Shown: positions 55,839-64,000 of the stretch, one piece after another
How the letters are laid out: each line of letters starts with the position of its first letter
Numbering within the stretch: position 1 is the stretch's first letter
Assembly: GCF_022763245.1 (NCBI RefSeq)
Contig: NZ_JALEGV010000011.1
Location: 228,100-292,099, forward strand
Direction: 5' to 3'
DNA length: 64,000 nt
Source of the DNA: Oricola sp.
Lineage (GTDB): Bacteria; Pseudomonadota; Alphaproteobacteria; Rhizobiales; Rhizobiaceae
Program-made: the position numbers and the translations under genes
The notes under the pieces: model-generated
What the model was told of the DNA's origin: nothing
The model's input: only the letters and a program-made list of their open reading frames with translations
Database searches by the model: none

Positions 55839-57407
55839 TCAATTGGCCGGCTTGGCGCCCATGGCGAGCGTGCGCTCGTCACGACGCGGCTCGAACTCGA
55901 TGCCCTTCTTCGAGGCCCAGCTAAGCGCCTGGAAGTAGAGCGGAACCACGGCCGTGTCCTCGGCGGCGATCGCTGCGGCCTTCTGCAGGGCGGCCTCGCG
56001 CTCGTCGTCGTTGAAGATCTGGGCAGCGTCCACCACGGCCTTGTCGAAGTCCGGGTTGGAGTAGCGGAAGCGGTTCAGCGTGCCGAGATTGGCGTCCTTG
56101 TTGTAGGTGTGGATCGCACTCAGTAGGCCGCGCGAGGATTCACCGGTCGAGTTTCCGTAAGAGAACACGAACGCGCCATAGGCGTTCTTGCCGGCTTCCT
56201 TCGAATAGACGGAATAGGGCAGCGTCTCGACGCCGTTCACCTTCAGGCCGCCGCGGGCGAGGAACTGCCCGAGCACCTGCGCCAGTTCCCCGTCTTGGCT
56301 GAACCGGTCGTTGGAGCTGTGGATGGTGATCCCGAAGCCGTCCGGATAGCCGGCTTCCGCCAGCAGCGCCTTGGCCGCGTCGATGTCGGCTTGCGGCACG
56401 CCGATCTCCGGGTTGAAGCCGTAGACGCCGTCCGGAACGATCTGGCTGGCCGCCTCGCCGGCGCCGTAGAGCAGCCGGTCGATGATCGCCTGGCGGTCGA
56501 TCATCATCGAGATCGCCTTGCGAACCCGAGCGTCCTTGAAGGGGTTTTCAGGCAGCGGGTTGCCGTCGAGATCGGTGAGGAACGGCGCGTCGTCCTGCTG
56601 GTTCAGCGCCAGGTAGATCAGGCGGACGGTCGGCGTGTCGTAGACCGTGATGTCCGGGTTGGAGCGCAGCGAGGGCAGGTCGGCCGGCGGCACGAGGTCG
56701 ATCAGGTCGACGGCGCCCGACAGAAGCGCGGCGACACGCGCCGCGTCGTTCGACAGGAAGCGCATCGTCACCTTTTCATAGGCCGGCTTGTCGCCCCAGT
56801 AGTCGTCGTTGCGTTCCAGAACCAGCTTGTCGCCCGGCTCCCAGGAGACGAACTTGTAGGGGCCGGTGCCGATGGCGGCCACGCCGGAGTTGAAGTCCTC
56901 GTTCGCCTTGCCCTCGGTCGCGGCCTTGGAAACGATGTAGACCGTGCCGATGTTCTGGACGAACAGCGGCGACGGCGTCTTGGAGACAAAGCGGATCGTG
57001 AGATCGTCGACGATCTCCATCGACTCGATGTCGGCGACCGAGCCAGCGAACGAGGCCGGGGAGTTCGGCACGTCCGGAGCACGCTCCATCGAATAGACCA
57101 CGTCTTCGGCGGTCAGCGGCGAACCGTCATGGAAGGTCACGCCCTCGCGCAGATGCACGATCCACGTGGTCGGATCGACGCTTTCCCAGCTTTCGGCGAG
57201 CGCCGGCTTGACGCGCACGTTCTTGTCCGTGGTCGTCAGGCGGTCGAAGATGTGCAGCGCGGTCATCTGGTTGGGACCGGTGCGCGAGAATTGCGGATCG
57301 ATCGACTGCGGCTCGTTGCCGCGTCCGATCGTCAGTTCCTGCGCCATCGAAGGCGCGGCCGACAGCGCAAGCGCCGTGGCCAATGCTAGTCTCATCAGGG
57401 CTTTCAT
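55839..57407 (-). CDS. Peptide/opine-type ABC transporter substrate-binding protein (family 5)
   Basis: 522-residue precursor. The Sec signal ends APSMAQ, followed by ELTIGRGNEPQSIDPQF, the start of SBP_bac_5. The conserved LREGVTFHDGSPLTAEDVVYS is near residue 95. The large size and NxxxDxxFxR-type C-terminal (RFRYSNPDFD) agree with dipeptide/oligopeptide receptors. The ATG at 57407 is preceded by AGGAGAATGTGC; an ATG two codons earlier is too close to the ribosome site. It lies eleven bases after the DppF-like gene. The ligand is unknown. Confidence 0.92.
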   Translation of the reverse strand: MKALMRLALATALALSAAPSMAQELTIGRGNEPQSIDPQFSRTGPNQMTALHIFDRLTTTDKNVRVKPALAESWESVDPTTWIVHLREGVTFHDGSPLTAEDVVYSMERAPDVPNSPASFAGSVADIESMEIVDDLTIRFVSKTPSPLFVQNIGTVYIVSKAATEGKANEDFNSGVAAIGTGPYKFVSWEPGDKLVLERNDDYWGDKPAYEKVTMRFLSNDAARVAALLSGAVDLIDLVPPADLPSLRSNPDITVYDTPTVRLIYLALNQQDDAPFLTDLDGNPLPENPFKDARVRKAISMMIDRQAIIDRLLYGAGEAASQIVPDGVYGFNPEIGVPQADIDAAKALLAEAGYPDGFGITIHSSNDRFSQDGELAQVLGQFLARGGLKVNGVETLPYSVYSKEAGKNAYGAFVFSYGNSTGESSRGLLSAIHTYNKDANLGTLNRFRYSNPDFDKAVVDAAQIFNDDEREAALQKAAAIAAEDTAVVPLYFQALSWASKKGIEFEPRRDERTLAMGAKPAN

Positions 57408-57417
57408 GCACATTCTC

Positions 57418-58419
57418 CTAGGTGGCTTTGTCGTTCAGGTGACATGCCGCGATCCTCCCCGCGGCAATCTGCTTGAGCGCCGGCGCCTCGGTCTTGCAGA
57501 CCGGCATGGCGTGGGGACAGCGCGTGTGGAAACGGCAGCCGGGCGGCGGCGCGAGCGGTGACGGCAATTCGCCTTTCAGCGGCGCGTAGACGCGTCGGCC
57601 ACGGCCGATGCGCGGTGCCTCCTCGAGCAGCGCCTGCGTGTAGGGATGCGCGGGCCCGGCGAAGATGTCGCGCGTGGCGCCCACCTCGACGATCTGCCCG
57701 AGATACATGATCGCGACCCGGTCGGTCAGCTGCTCGATCACGCCGAGATCGTGACTGATGAACAGGTAAGTCAGGCCGCGCCGCTCGCGCAGATCCATGA
57801 AGAGGTTGAGCACCTGCGCCTGGATCGAGACGTCGAGCGCGGCCACCGCCTCGTCGCAGACGAGAAATTTCGGCTCCACGGCGAGCGCCCGGGCAATGCC
57901 GATGCGCTGCCGCTGGCCGCCGGAGAATTGATGCGGAAACCGGCGCGCATAGGCCGGATCGAGACCGACTTCGCGCATCAGCTCCGCCACGGCCGCCTGG
58001 CGCTGGCTCGCGGGGATCAGGCCGTGCACCACCGGCGCCTCGCCGATGATGTCGGCGATGCGCTTGCGCGGATTGAGCGAGGACATCGGATCCTGGAAGA
58101 TCATCTGGATGTCGAGCCGCGCCCGTTTGGCGTCGGCTTTCGTCCAGTCGGCCTCCTCCTTGCCGTCGAAGCTGAAGCGGCCACCCGACTTGGCGTGCAC
58201 GCCGGCGACGATGCGCCCGAGCGTGGACTTGCCGCAGCCGGATTCGCCGACGAGGCCGAGCGCTTCGCCATGCCCGATTTCCAGCGACACGCCGTCGACG
58301 GCCCGCACGACCGGCGGTTCCGGCCAGCCGAGCGAGATGGCGATCCGCTCGGCGAAGTCGGGCTTGCGGGTGAAGAGCTTGGAGACGTCTTCCAGGACGA
58401 CGTGAGGTTGGGCCGTCAT
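57418..58419 (-). CDS. Oligopeptide-type ABC transporter ATPase (DppF/OppF)
   Basis: 333 residues. Walker A GESGCGKST is near residue 55, the Q-loop segment IFQDPMSSLNPRKRI near 107, the signature QFSGGQRQRIGIARAL, Walker B FLVCDEAVAALD and H-loop FISHDLGVI. The C-terminal oligo_HPY domain has the Cys-rich region GCRFHTRCPHAMPVC. GGAGGCAGCGCA precedes the ATG, which overlaps the DppD stop by four bases. It pairs with the next ATPase. Confidence 0.94.
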   Translation of the reverse strand: MTAQPHVVLEDVSKLFTRKPDFAERIAISLGWPEPPVVRAVDGVSLEIGHGEALGLVGESGCGKSTLGRIVAGVHAKSGGRFSFDGKEEADWTKADAKRARLDIQMIFQDPMSSLNPRKRIADIIGEAPVVHGLIPASQRQAAVAELMREVGLDPAYARRFPHQFSGGQRQRIGIARALAVEPKFLVCDEAVAALDVSIQAQVLNLFMDLRERRGLTYLFISHDLGVIEQLTDRVAIMYLGQIVEVGATRDIFAGPAHPYTQALLEEAPRIGRGRRVYAPLKGELPSPLAPPPGCRFHTRCPHAMPVCKTEAPALKQIAAGRIAACHLNDKAT

Positions 58420-59393
58420 TGCGCTGCCTCCAGCACCAGGGGGCGAACGCAGCGCGCCCATCGGCCCGCACCGGTGTCACGCACCGGCGGTGGCGCGTTG
58501 CAGGCTTCGTCCGCGTATCGACAACGCGGCGCGAAGGCGCAGCCCGGCGGCAGGTGCAGCACGGAGGGCGCCATGCCGGGGATCTGGTTGAGCCGCTGGC
58601 CGGGCGTCGTGCGGCTCGGGATCGAATCGAGCAGCCCCTGCGTGTAGGGATGCGCCGGCGCGCCGATCACCTCGGCGGCGGTGCCGAATTCGACGATCCG
58701 GCCCGCATACATCACCGCGATCTTGTCGGCGATCGTCTCCACCACGGCCAGATCGTGGCTGACCCAGATCATCGCAGCGCCGGTCTCCGACACCAGCTTC
58801 TGCATCTCGGCGATGATCTGTCCCTGGATCGTCACGTCGAGCGCCGTGGTCGGTTCGTCGGCGAGGATCAGCGCCGGCTTGTGCAGAAGCGCGATCGCGA
58901 TGGCGACGCGCTGGCGCATGCCGCCGGAAAACTGGTGCGGATAGGCGCGGATGCGGTCTTCCGGCGCGGGAATGCCCACCCGGGCCAGAACGTCGACCGC
59001 TCGGTCGCGCGCCGCCTTTGCCGAAACCTTCTCATGCGCCAGCACCGCCTCGACCATCTGCGTCTCGATGCGCAGCACCGGCGTGAGGGTCATCATCGGA
59101 TCCTGGAACACCATCGCGATGTCGTGGCCGCGCAATTTGCGCATGCGGCCGACCGGCATGCCGACCAGTTCCTCGCCGCGGAACCGGATCGATCCCTCGA
59201 CGATGCGGCCGGGCTCGTCGACCAGCCCGAGGATGGAGAAGTTCGCCACCGTCTTGCCGGATCCCGATTCCCCGACCAGCCCGAGCACCTCGCCTTCCGA
59301 CAGGCTGAAGCTGACACCGTCCACGGCCTTCACCACGCCGGCCCGGGTGAAGAAATGCGTCTTCAGGTTCTCGACGTCGAGCAGCGCGGTCAT
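58416..59393 (-). CDS. Oligopeptide-type ABC transporter ATPase (DppD/OppD)
   Basis: 325 residues. Walker A GESGSGKTVANF is near residue 41, the Q-loop VFQDPMMTLTPV near 95, signature QFSGGMRQRVAIAIAL, Walker B LILADEPTTALD and H-loop WVSHDLAVV. The C-terminal PPGCAFAPRCRYADEAC is the oligo_HPY/iron-sulfur-type Cys cluster of this subfamily. It overlaps the permease gene upstream by four bases and the second ATPase downstream by four. Confidence 0.94.
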   Translation of the reverse strand: MTALLDVENLKTHFFTRAGVVKAVDGVSFSLSEGEVLGLVGESGSGKTVANFSILGLVDEPGRIVEGSIRFRGEELVGMPVGRMRKLRGHDIAMVFQDPMMTLTPVLRIETQMVEAVLAHEKVSAKAARDRAVDVLARVGIPAPEDRIRAYPHQFSGGMRQRVAIAIALLHKPALILADEPTTALDVTIQGQIIAEMQKLVSETGAAMIWVSHDLAVVETIADKIAVMYAGRIVEFGTAAEVIGAPAHPYTQGLLDSIPSRTTPGQRLNQIPGMAPSVLHLPPGCAFAPRCRYADEACNAPPPVRDTGAGRWARCVRPLVLEAAQ

Positions 59394-60295
59394 CGTGCGT
59401 TTCTCGGGTTGAGGACTTCGCGCAGCCGGTCGCCGACGATGTTGATCGCGAAGATCAGCACCAGCAGCAGCAGGCCCGGAAAGACGCTGATCCAGTAGAG
59501 ACCGGCGAGCATCACGTTGAAGCCGTTGGAAATCAGGAGGCCGAGCGACGGCTCGGTGATCGGCAGGCCGAGGCCCAGGAAGGACAGCGTCGCTTCGGCG
59601 GAGATGGCGCTGGCGATCTGCATCGTCCCGATGACGATCACCGGCGGCATGCAGTTCGGCGCCAGATGGCCGAAGATGATGCGCGCATGGCCGAGACCGA
59701 GCGATCGCGCCGCCTCGACATATTCCTTGTTGCGTTCGCTCAATCCGGTGGCCCGCACGGCACGGGCGAAATAGGCCCATTGCACCACGACCAGCGCCAG
59801 GATCACCTTTTCCGTCCCCTGCCCCAGGATGGCAAGCATCATCAGCGCGACGAGGATGGTCGGAAAGCCGAGCATGAAATCGACGAGCCGCATCATCAGC
59901 GCGTCGAAGGCGCCGCCCGCATAGGCCGCGGTCAGGCCGAGGCTGACCCCGACCGCGATCGCGAGCACGCCGGCGGCCACGCCGACGAACAGGCTCGTGC
60001 GCAACCCGTAGAGCATGGCCGAGAACATGTCGCGGCCCTGATTGTCGGTGCCCAGCAGGTAGAAGTTGCCTTCCGGCGTGGTCGACAGCGGCGGCAGACG
60101 GCTGTCGAAGAAGCTGATCTCGGTGAGGTCGTAGGGGTTCTGCGGCGCCAGCCACGGCCCGAAGACGGCGGCGAGCAGCAATATGATGCAGACCACGAGC
60201 GCGATGACGGCGCCGGGGCTTTCGGAGAACTCTTCCCAGACCGGCCGCCAGCGCGACGGCGCGGCCTTTGCAGGCGCGGTGTCGGCGACGGTCAT
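59390..60295 (-). CDS. Oligopeptide-type ABC transporter permease (DppC/OppC)
   Basis: 301 residues. The OppC_N domain is at residues 15-65, with LLGTDNQGRDMFSAMLYG, the usual periplasmic entry, near 80. The EAA coupling loop EYVEAARSLGLGHARIIFGH is near residue 190, and ISAEATLSFLGLG follows. Five to six helices are present. The ATG at 60295 overlaps the DppB stop by four bases. Confidence 0.94.
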   Translation of the reverse strand: MTVADTAPAKAAPSRWRPVWEEFSESPGAVIALVVCIILLLAAVFGPWLAPQNPYDLTEISFFDSRLPPLSTTPEGNFYLLGTDNQGRDMFSAMLYGLRTSLFVGVAAGVLAIAVGVSLGLTAAYAGGAFDALMMRLVDFMLGFPTILVALMMLAILGQGTEKVILALVVVQWAYFARAVRATGLSERNKEYVEAARSLGLGHARIIFGHLAPNCMPPVIVIGTMQIASAISAEATLSFLGLGLPITEPSLGLLISNGFNVMLAGLYWISVFPGLLLLVLIFAINIVGDRLREVLNPRNAR

Positions 60296-61266
60296 GTCCG
60301 GCCTCCCAGCCGCACGCGCGGATCGAGCACGGTGTAGAGCAGGTCCACGACGAGGTTGATGAGAATGAACATGAAGGTGATCACCAGCAGGTAGGCGGCG
60401 ACGACGGGACGGTCGAGCTTGTGGATCGAGTCGATGATCAGCTTGCCCATGCCCGGCCACGCGAAGATCGATTCCGTGATCACCGCGAAGGCGATGACGG
60501 AGCCGAGCTCCATGCCGAGGACGGTGATGATCGGCGCGGCGATCGTCTTGGAAACGTGCACGCCGAGGATGCGGGTCTCGCTGACGCCCTTGGCGCGCGC
60601 GAATTTCACGAAGTCGAGCGGCATGGTCTCGCGCACCTGCGCCCGGGTCAGTCGGATCACCAGCGCCAGCTTGAAGAGCGCCAGATTGGTGGCCGGCAGC
60701 ACCAGATGGCGAATGCCGTCCCAGGTCGCGAAGCTGGTCTCGATGCCGAAGATCATGCCCGTCTCGCCGCGGCCGCTCGAAGGCAGCCAGCCGAGCCCGA
60801 TGGAGAAGATCAGGATCAGCATCAGGCCCTGCCAGAAATTCGGCAGCGAAAAGCCGAGGATCGACCCGGTGACGATGGCGCGATCCAGCCGCGTGCCCGG
60901 CTTCAGCCCGGCATAGAGGCCAAGCGGCGCGCCGATGAAGATCGCGATCAGCAGGGCCGAAAGCGCGAGTTCCAGCGTCGCCGGGAAGCGCTGCAGGATC
61001 AGCGTGATCGAGGGCGTGTTGTAGACGAAGGAGGTGCCGAGGTCGCCGGTCAGGGCGTTGCCGAGAAAGACGCCGTATTGGACCCAGATCGGCTTGTCGA
61101 GGCCGAGCGCGCGGATCGCCGCGTCGCGTTCGGCGGCGGTCGCGTCGTCCGGCAGCAGGATTTCCGCCGGATTGCCGATCGCATAGAGACCGAGGAAGAC
61201 CACGAGCGAGACGAGAAGCAGGACCGCCAGGGTCTGCAGAAACCGCCTCAGAAGAAATACCGCCAT
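60292..61266 (-). CDS. Oligopeptide-type ABC transporter permease (DppB/OppB)
   Basis: 324 residues, first gene of the operon. It carries the standard N-terminus FLLRRFLQTLAVLLLVSLVVF, LGLDKPIWVQYGVFLGNALT near 55, and the EAA loop DFVKFARAKGVSETRILGVH near 205. It ends LLYTVLDPRVRLG, the family C-terminus. It is transcribed divergently from a LysR gene across a 104-base region that contains a dyad at 61329-61357. Confidence 0.94.
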   Translation of the reverse strand: MAVFLLRRFLQTLAVLLLVSLVVFLGLYAIGNPAEILLPDDATAAERDAAIRALGLDKPIWVQYGVFLGNALTGDLGTSFVYNTPSITLILQRFPATLELALSALLIAIFIGAPLGLYAGLKPGTRLDRAIVTGSILGFSLPNFWQGLMLILIFSIGLGWLPSSGRGETGMIFGIETSFATWDGIRHLVLPATNLALFKLALVIRLTRAQVRETMPLDFVKFARAKGVSETRILGVHVSKTIAAPIITVLGMELGSVIAFAVITESIFAWPGMGKLIIDSIHKLDRPVVAAYLLVITFMFILINLVVDLLYTVLDPRVRLGGRT

Positions 61267-61328
61267 CGCTCCACCCGCCTGGCATTTCGATCCGGCGAGG
61301 TTAGGCGTGCGCCCGGCAGGTCCACAAT

Positions 61329-61357
61329 CTTATTGTTGCAAGGGCAAATTGTATAAG
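61329..61357. promoter_or_regulatory. Possible LysR-binding dyad between the dpp-like operon and its regulator
   Basis: CTTAT...ATAAG flank a 19-base core that itself contains TTGC-AAG-GGCAA. It lies midway in the divergent 104-base promoter region, where LysR proteins bind. The AT-richness contrasts with the GC-rich surroundings. Confidence 0.5.
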
Positions 61358-61370
61358 CCAATGTTATGGC

Positions 61371-62279
61371 ATGGCGACGTCACTCATGCGTGGGCTGGAG
61401 GTGTTTTGCGCGCTGATCGAGGCGGGCAGCGCGACGCGTGCCGCCCGGCAGCTCGGCCTGTCGCAACCCGCCGTCAGCCAGCAGATTTCCCGGCTCGAAT
61501 CCGAACTCAGCCTGTTGCTCTTCGTGCGCGAGAACGGCCGCATGCGGCCGACCGAGACGGCGCTGATGATCTACGAAGAGGCAAGCCACGCCTTCGACGG
61601 CCTCGAACGCGTGCTGAACCTCGCCAAGGACATTCGCGGCCTGGAACGCGGCCAGCTTCGCGTCGCCGCGCCCTATTCATCGGCCGCCACCTACCTGCCC
61701 CGCGCTCTGCGCAAGCTGACATCGGCGCAGCCCCGGCTGCGCCTCATGGTCCATCTCGGCAGTTACGAACACATCGTCGGCCGGGTCGCGGCCCGCGAGG
61801 TGGACCTCGGCATCGCCAAGGCGCCGCTCCTGGTGCCCGGCGTGGAATCCGTCGAAATCTGCGCCAGCGGCCTCGTCGCGGTCACCCCCATCGACAGCCC
61901 GCTGAAAGACAGGAAGTCCCTGTCGACCAAGGACCTGAAGCACGAACCCTTGATCATGATCGGGCGCGGACGGCCGTGGCGCAACGAGATCGACGTCGCT
62001 TTCCGCCGCGCGGGGATCGCGCCGCGTGTCGCGGTGGAAACCCAGTCTGTGGAATCGGCTTGCGGATTCGCGGCCGAGAGGTTCGGCACCGCGATCGTGC
62101 CGCAATGGCTCGCCGAGGCGGTTCCGCGCAACGACATCGCGATCATCCCGTTCAAGATCGGCATCAAGCACCGGTTCCTGGTCGTCTATCCCTCCCGCAC
62201 CGAGCGCGAGGATCTCGCGCGCGATTTCGCCGACGCCTGCCGCAACGCCCTCTCCGCCGACGGCGATCAGCCGCAATAG
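61371..62279 (+). CDS. LysR-family transcriptional regulator (divergent from peptide transporter)
   Basis: 302 residues. The HTH is in residues 1-65 (GSATRAARQLGLSQPAVSQQ is the recognition region), with the linker helix following, and a LysR_substrate domain from about 90 (LRVAAPYSSAATYLPRALRK). The ATG at 61371 lacks a clear ribosome site; a near-leaderless message is possible. Its arrangement with the divergent oligopeptide operon is the usual LysR target/regulator layout, and the inducer is probably the imported ligand. Confidence 0.92.
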   Translation: MATSLMRGLEVFCALIEAGSATRAARQLGLSQPAVSQQISRLESELSLLLFVRENGRMRPTETALMIYEEASHAFDGLERVLNLAKDIRGLERGQLRVAAPYSSAATYLPRALRKLTSAQPRLRLMVHLGSYEHIVGRVAAREVDLGIAKAPLLVPGVESVEICASGLVAVTPIDSPLKDRKSLSTKDLKHEPLIMIGRGRPWRNEIDVAFRRAGIAPRVAVETQSVESACGFAAERFGTAIVPQWLAEAVPRNDIAIIPFKIGIKHRFLVVYPSRTEREDLARDFADACRNALSADGDQPQ

Positions 62280-62382
62280 GCACAATGGCCCGACCTTTCG
62301 CGCGCGAACGCCACTGGGCCGTTGCGCATCGTGCCCGAAAAACGCTACCTGCAGCCCGGATGGATTGACAGGACGACGCAGC

Positions 62383-63225
62383 ATGACGACGGCACCGAAG
62401 GCATTTCTCATTGGACACCCGGTCGCCCATTCCCGGTCGCCGATGATGCACGGCCATTGGCTGAAGACGCTCGGGCTGCCGGGAAGCTACGAGAAGATCG
62501 ACGTCGCGCCCGAAAAGCTGGCTGAATTCTTCTCATCCTTCGACGAGGCCGGATGGGCCGGCGGCAATGTGACTGTGCCCCACAAGGTGGATGTCATTCC
62601 GTTTCTCGACAGGATCACCGAGGCCGCCGAGGCCATGGGCGCGGTCAACACGATCTGGCGCGAGGGCGATCAGCTCGTCGGCAGCAACACCGACGCGAGC
62701 GGATTCATGGGCAATCTCGACGACCTGGCGCCCGGCTGGGACGCGTCGTCGAAGAAGGCCCTGATCATCGGCGCCGGCGGCGCCGCGCGCGCGGCCGCCT
62801 ATGGCCTGAAAGAGCGCGGCCTGTCGGTCGACCTCTGCAACCGCACCGCTGCAAAGGCCGAGGAACTGGCGGCCCATTTCGGTGCCATGAGCGGTCACGG
62901 CCTCGACGCCCTGCCCGCGCTGATGCGCGAGACAGACCTCCTCGTCAACACGACCTCGCTGGGCATGTCCGGCAAGCCGCCGCTTGAGATCGACCTGTCG
63001 CCGCTCAAACCCGGCGCGATCGTCTACGACGTCGTCTATGTCCCGCTGGAAACCGACATCCTGAAGGACGCGGCAGCACGCGGCCACCGCACGGTCACCG
63101 GTCTTGGCATGCTCCTCCACCAGGCGGTCGAAGGCTTCGGCCACTGGTTCGGCCAGACGCCGCAGGTCACCGAAGAGCTCCGTGCATTGCTGATCGACGA
63201 CATCCGCAAGGAAACCCCTGCCTGA
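62383..63225 (+). CDS. aroE: Shikimate 5-dehydrogenase
   Basis: 280 residues. The shikimate pocket residues are present: Ser17/Ser19 in VAHSRSPMMH, Lys68 in NVTVPHKVD, Asp104 in GSNTDASGF. The NADP domain has IIGAGGAARAAAY at 128-140 and CNRTAAKAEEL. The C-terminal GLGMLLHQAVEGFGHWFG is the family ending. It reduces 3-dehydroshikimate to shikimate, but relatives of this length in Hyphomicrobiales also act on quinate. The ATG at 62383 follows AGGACGACGCAGC. Its position next to a transporter operon rather than with coaE/dnaQ leaves open a catabolic quinate/shikimate role. Confidence 0.9.
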   Translation: MTTAPKAFLIGHPVAHSRSPMMHGHWLKTLGLPGSYEKIDVAPEKLAEFFSSFDEAGWAGGNVTVPHKVDVIPFLDRITEAAEAMGAVNTIWREGDQLVGSNTDASGFMGNLDDLAPGWDASSKKALIIGAGGAARAAAYGLKERGLSVDLCNRTAAKAEELAAHFGAMSGHGLDALPALMRETDLLVNTTSLGMSGKPPLEIDLSPLKPGAIVYDVVYVPLETDILKDAAARGHRTVTGLGMLLHQAVEGFGHWFGQTPQVTEELRALLIDDIRKETPA

Positions 63226-63251
63226 CCGCAGGGCCGGATGCCCAAAGTCTC

Positions 63252-63279
63252 GCGACCGTCGCCTCCGGGCGGCAGTCGC
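63252..63279 (+). other. Stem-loop downstream of aroE
   Basis: GCGAC...GTCGC with inner CGCC/GGCG pairing, 26 bases after the aroE stop. No T-run follows, so termination is uncertain. Confidence 0.35.
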
Positions 63280-63434
63280 ACGACGCAGTGTCTCGGGCGT
63301 CATAGCCGTAAGCCGAACTAATTGCGGCGTTTTCCACCTTCGCCATGGACGACGTCGCGTTCCGTGCTAACGTCGCGTCGGGGCATACTACTACTCATCT
63401 CAGTACTTTTTTCAGAACCGATCAGGGGAAAACT

Positions 63435-63773
63435 ATGAGCAAGATCAGAGGCGCGCTTGCAATGCTGGCGCTCGCCACAGGCGTGACCGCCGCCGGCCCG
63501 GCCCTTTCGCAGGCCTGCAACACCCAGGGGATGCGCTCCCCCGGCACCAATTCGCCGACCCATTTCACCATCATCAACCAGGTCCACGACCGCTCCGCGC
63601 AGCTCTACTGGATCGATTTCGACGGTCGCCCGCAGCTCTACGCCACGATCCCGCCAAACGGCCGCTACGAACAGCAGACCTATCGCGGCCACATCTGGAA
63701 GTCCGAGAACTCGCTGGGTTACTGCGACATCATCTTCATCGCGGAAAACAACGCGGAAATCATCATCAAGTAG
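63435..63773 (+). CDS. Secreted VHL beta-domain-like protein
   Basis: 112-residue precursor with a Sec signal (residues 1-26, cleavage near ALSQA). The rest is a single VHL beta domain: DFDGRPQLYATIPPNGRYEQ (61-80) and QTYRGHIW (81-88) align without gaps to human pVHL DFDGEPQPYPTLPP/SYRGHLW. Hydroxyproline-pocket residues Tyr98, His115 and Trp117 of pVHL correspond to Tyr69, His86 and Trp88; Ser111 is Thr82. The alpha domain that binds elongin C is absent. Cys27 and Cys97 may form a disulfide in the periplasm. AGGGGAAAACT precedes the ATG at 63435. It is monocistronic, and its function in bacteria is unknown. Confidence 0.85.
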   Translation: MSKIRGALAMLALATGVTAAGPALSQACNTQGMRSPGTNSPTHFTIINQVHDRSAQLYWIDFDGRPQLYATIPPNGRYEQQTYRGHIWKSENSLGYCDIIFIAENNAEIIIK

Positions 63774-63805
63774 CCTGACGGCCATTCAAACCGACGAGAT
63801 TTGTG

Positions 63806-63840
63806 TCTCCCGCGAGGCGATCCGCTTCGCGGGAGATTTT
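63806..63840 (+). terminator. Rho-independent terminator of the VHL-like gene
   Basis: TCTCCCGCGA pairs with TCGCGGGAGA, with an inner GCG-ATC-CGC extension and bulges, followed by TTTT. It lies 33 bases after the stop codon. Confidence 0.88.
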
Positions 63841-63955
63841 GCGCCTGTGGGTGCAAGGATTTGCCAAAGGCGCTAATGCCGCTCGCCACCAGGCAGAAAG
63901 AAGCCCACCTTGGGAGCTGTGAGAGCTTGGATTGATGCCTATTAGAAACGCAAAG

Positions 63956-63982
63956 ACCCGCTCATCTTGTGGATGAACGGGT
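63956..63982 (-). terminator. Terminator of the edge tRNA gene (minus strand)
   Basis: On the minus strand CCCGTTCATC pairs with GATGAGCGGG around a CACAA loop and is followed by TCTTTG. It sits just downstream of the tRNA-like 3' end at 63989. Confidence 0.6.
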
Positions 63983-63988
63983 TGATTT

Positions 63989-64000
63989 TGGTTGCGGGGG
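63989..64000 (-). tRNA. 3' end of a tRNA gene, probably initiator tRNA-Met (truncated by window)
   Basis: Minus-strand CCCCCGCAACCA is the acceptor 3' strand plus encoded CCA of bacterial initiator tRNA-Met. Only the last 12 bases are inside the window, so the identity rests on that match and on the terminator that follows. Another CCCCGCA-type tRNA is possible. Confidence 0.55.

Noticed and set aside
63774..63988. Additional small gene between the VHL-like gene and the right edge
   Set aside because: Only two terminators and unremarkable sequence are seen; no open frame with a ribosome site.

Overview
This 64 kb window is GC-rich chromosomal DNA with tightly packed operons, many 1-4 base gene overlaps, several GTG/TTG starts with good Shine-Dalgarno sites, and a heavy load of ABC, TTT and CoA-ester catabolic genes. 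The style fits an alphaproteobacterium of the Hyphomicrobiales (Phyllobacteriaceae/Mesorhizobium-like); the genus cannot be fixed from sequence alone. No gene-free stretch exceeds about 275 bases.

Region 1 (1-8.6 kb, minus strand): a branched-chain-amino-acid-type ABC transporter (binding protein, LivG, LivF, LivH, LivM, the last cut by the window edge) led by two short-chain dehydrogenases, then an SMR efflux protein, a saccharopine-dehydrogenase-like oxidoreductase and a 2TM protein. Region 2 (8.7-17.2 kb, minus strand): a compact cluster with two different ring-opening amidohydrolases of the cyanuric acid hydrolase/barbiturase family, an amidase-signature hydrolase, an FAD monooxygenase, a TauABC/SsuABC-type transporter and a LysR regulator. 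It looks like a complete uptake, oxidation, ring-opening and urea-releasing route for an N-heterocycle. Region 3 (17.3-25.3 kb): a Sel1-repeat lipoprotein, a processive GT2 membrane glycosyltransferase and a 1567-residue autotransporter containing exact-period 156-bp tandem repeats.

Region 4 (25.5-53 kb) is the most striking part. Four divergent intergenic regions each carry two copies of a 16-bp palindrome, consensus YCTACC-N4-RGTAGG, with centres 95 or 106-107 bp apart. Together they control an MFS exporter, a TctCBA tricarboxylate-type importer, a five-gene operon (cyclase, SDR, ACAD11-like dehydrogenase, acyl-CoA synthetase, APH-like kinase), an M29-like metalloenzyme, an alpha-methylacyl-CoA racemase, a ten-gene operon (MaoC hydratase, DUF35, SCP-x-type thiolase, ALDH, MFE-2-like SDR, LCAD-like dehydrogenase, double CaiB CoA-transferase, TetR regulator, acyl-CoA synthetase, SDR), a quinone oxidoreductase and a CoA-binding ligase subunit. 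The embedded TetR protein is the obvious candidate for the palindrome. The enzyme set resembles peroxisomal oxidation of alpha-methyl-branched acids, joined to an ACAD11-style 4-hydroxyacid module.

Region 5 (53-64 kb): an oligopeptide-type ABC operon with a CocE/NonD hydrolase and a CapA-like protein, driven divergently from a LysR gene; shikimate dehydrogenase; a small secreted protein that closely resembles the beta domain of the human VHL tumour suppressor, including most of its hydroxyproline pocket; and, at the edge, what appears to be the 3' end of an initiator tRNA-Met gene on the minus strand.
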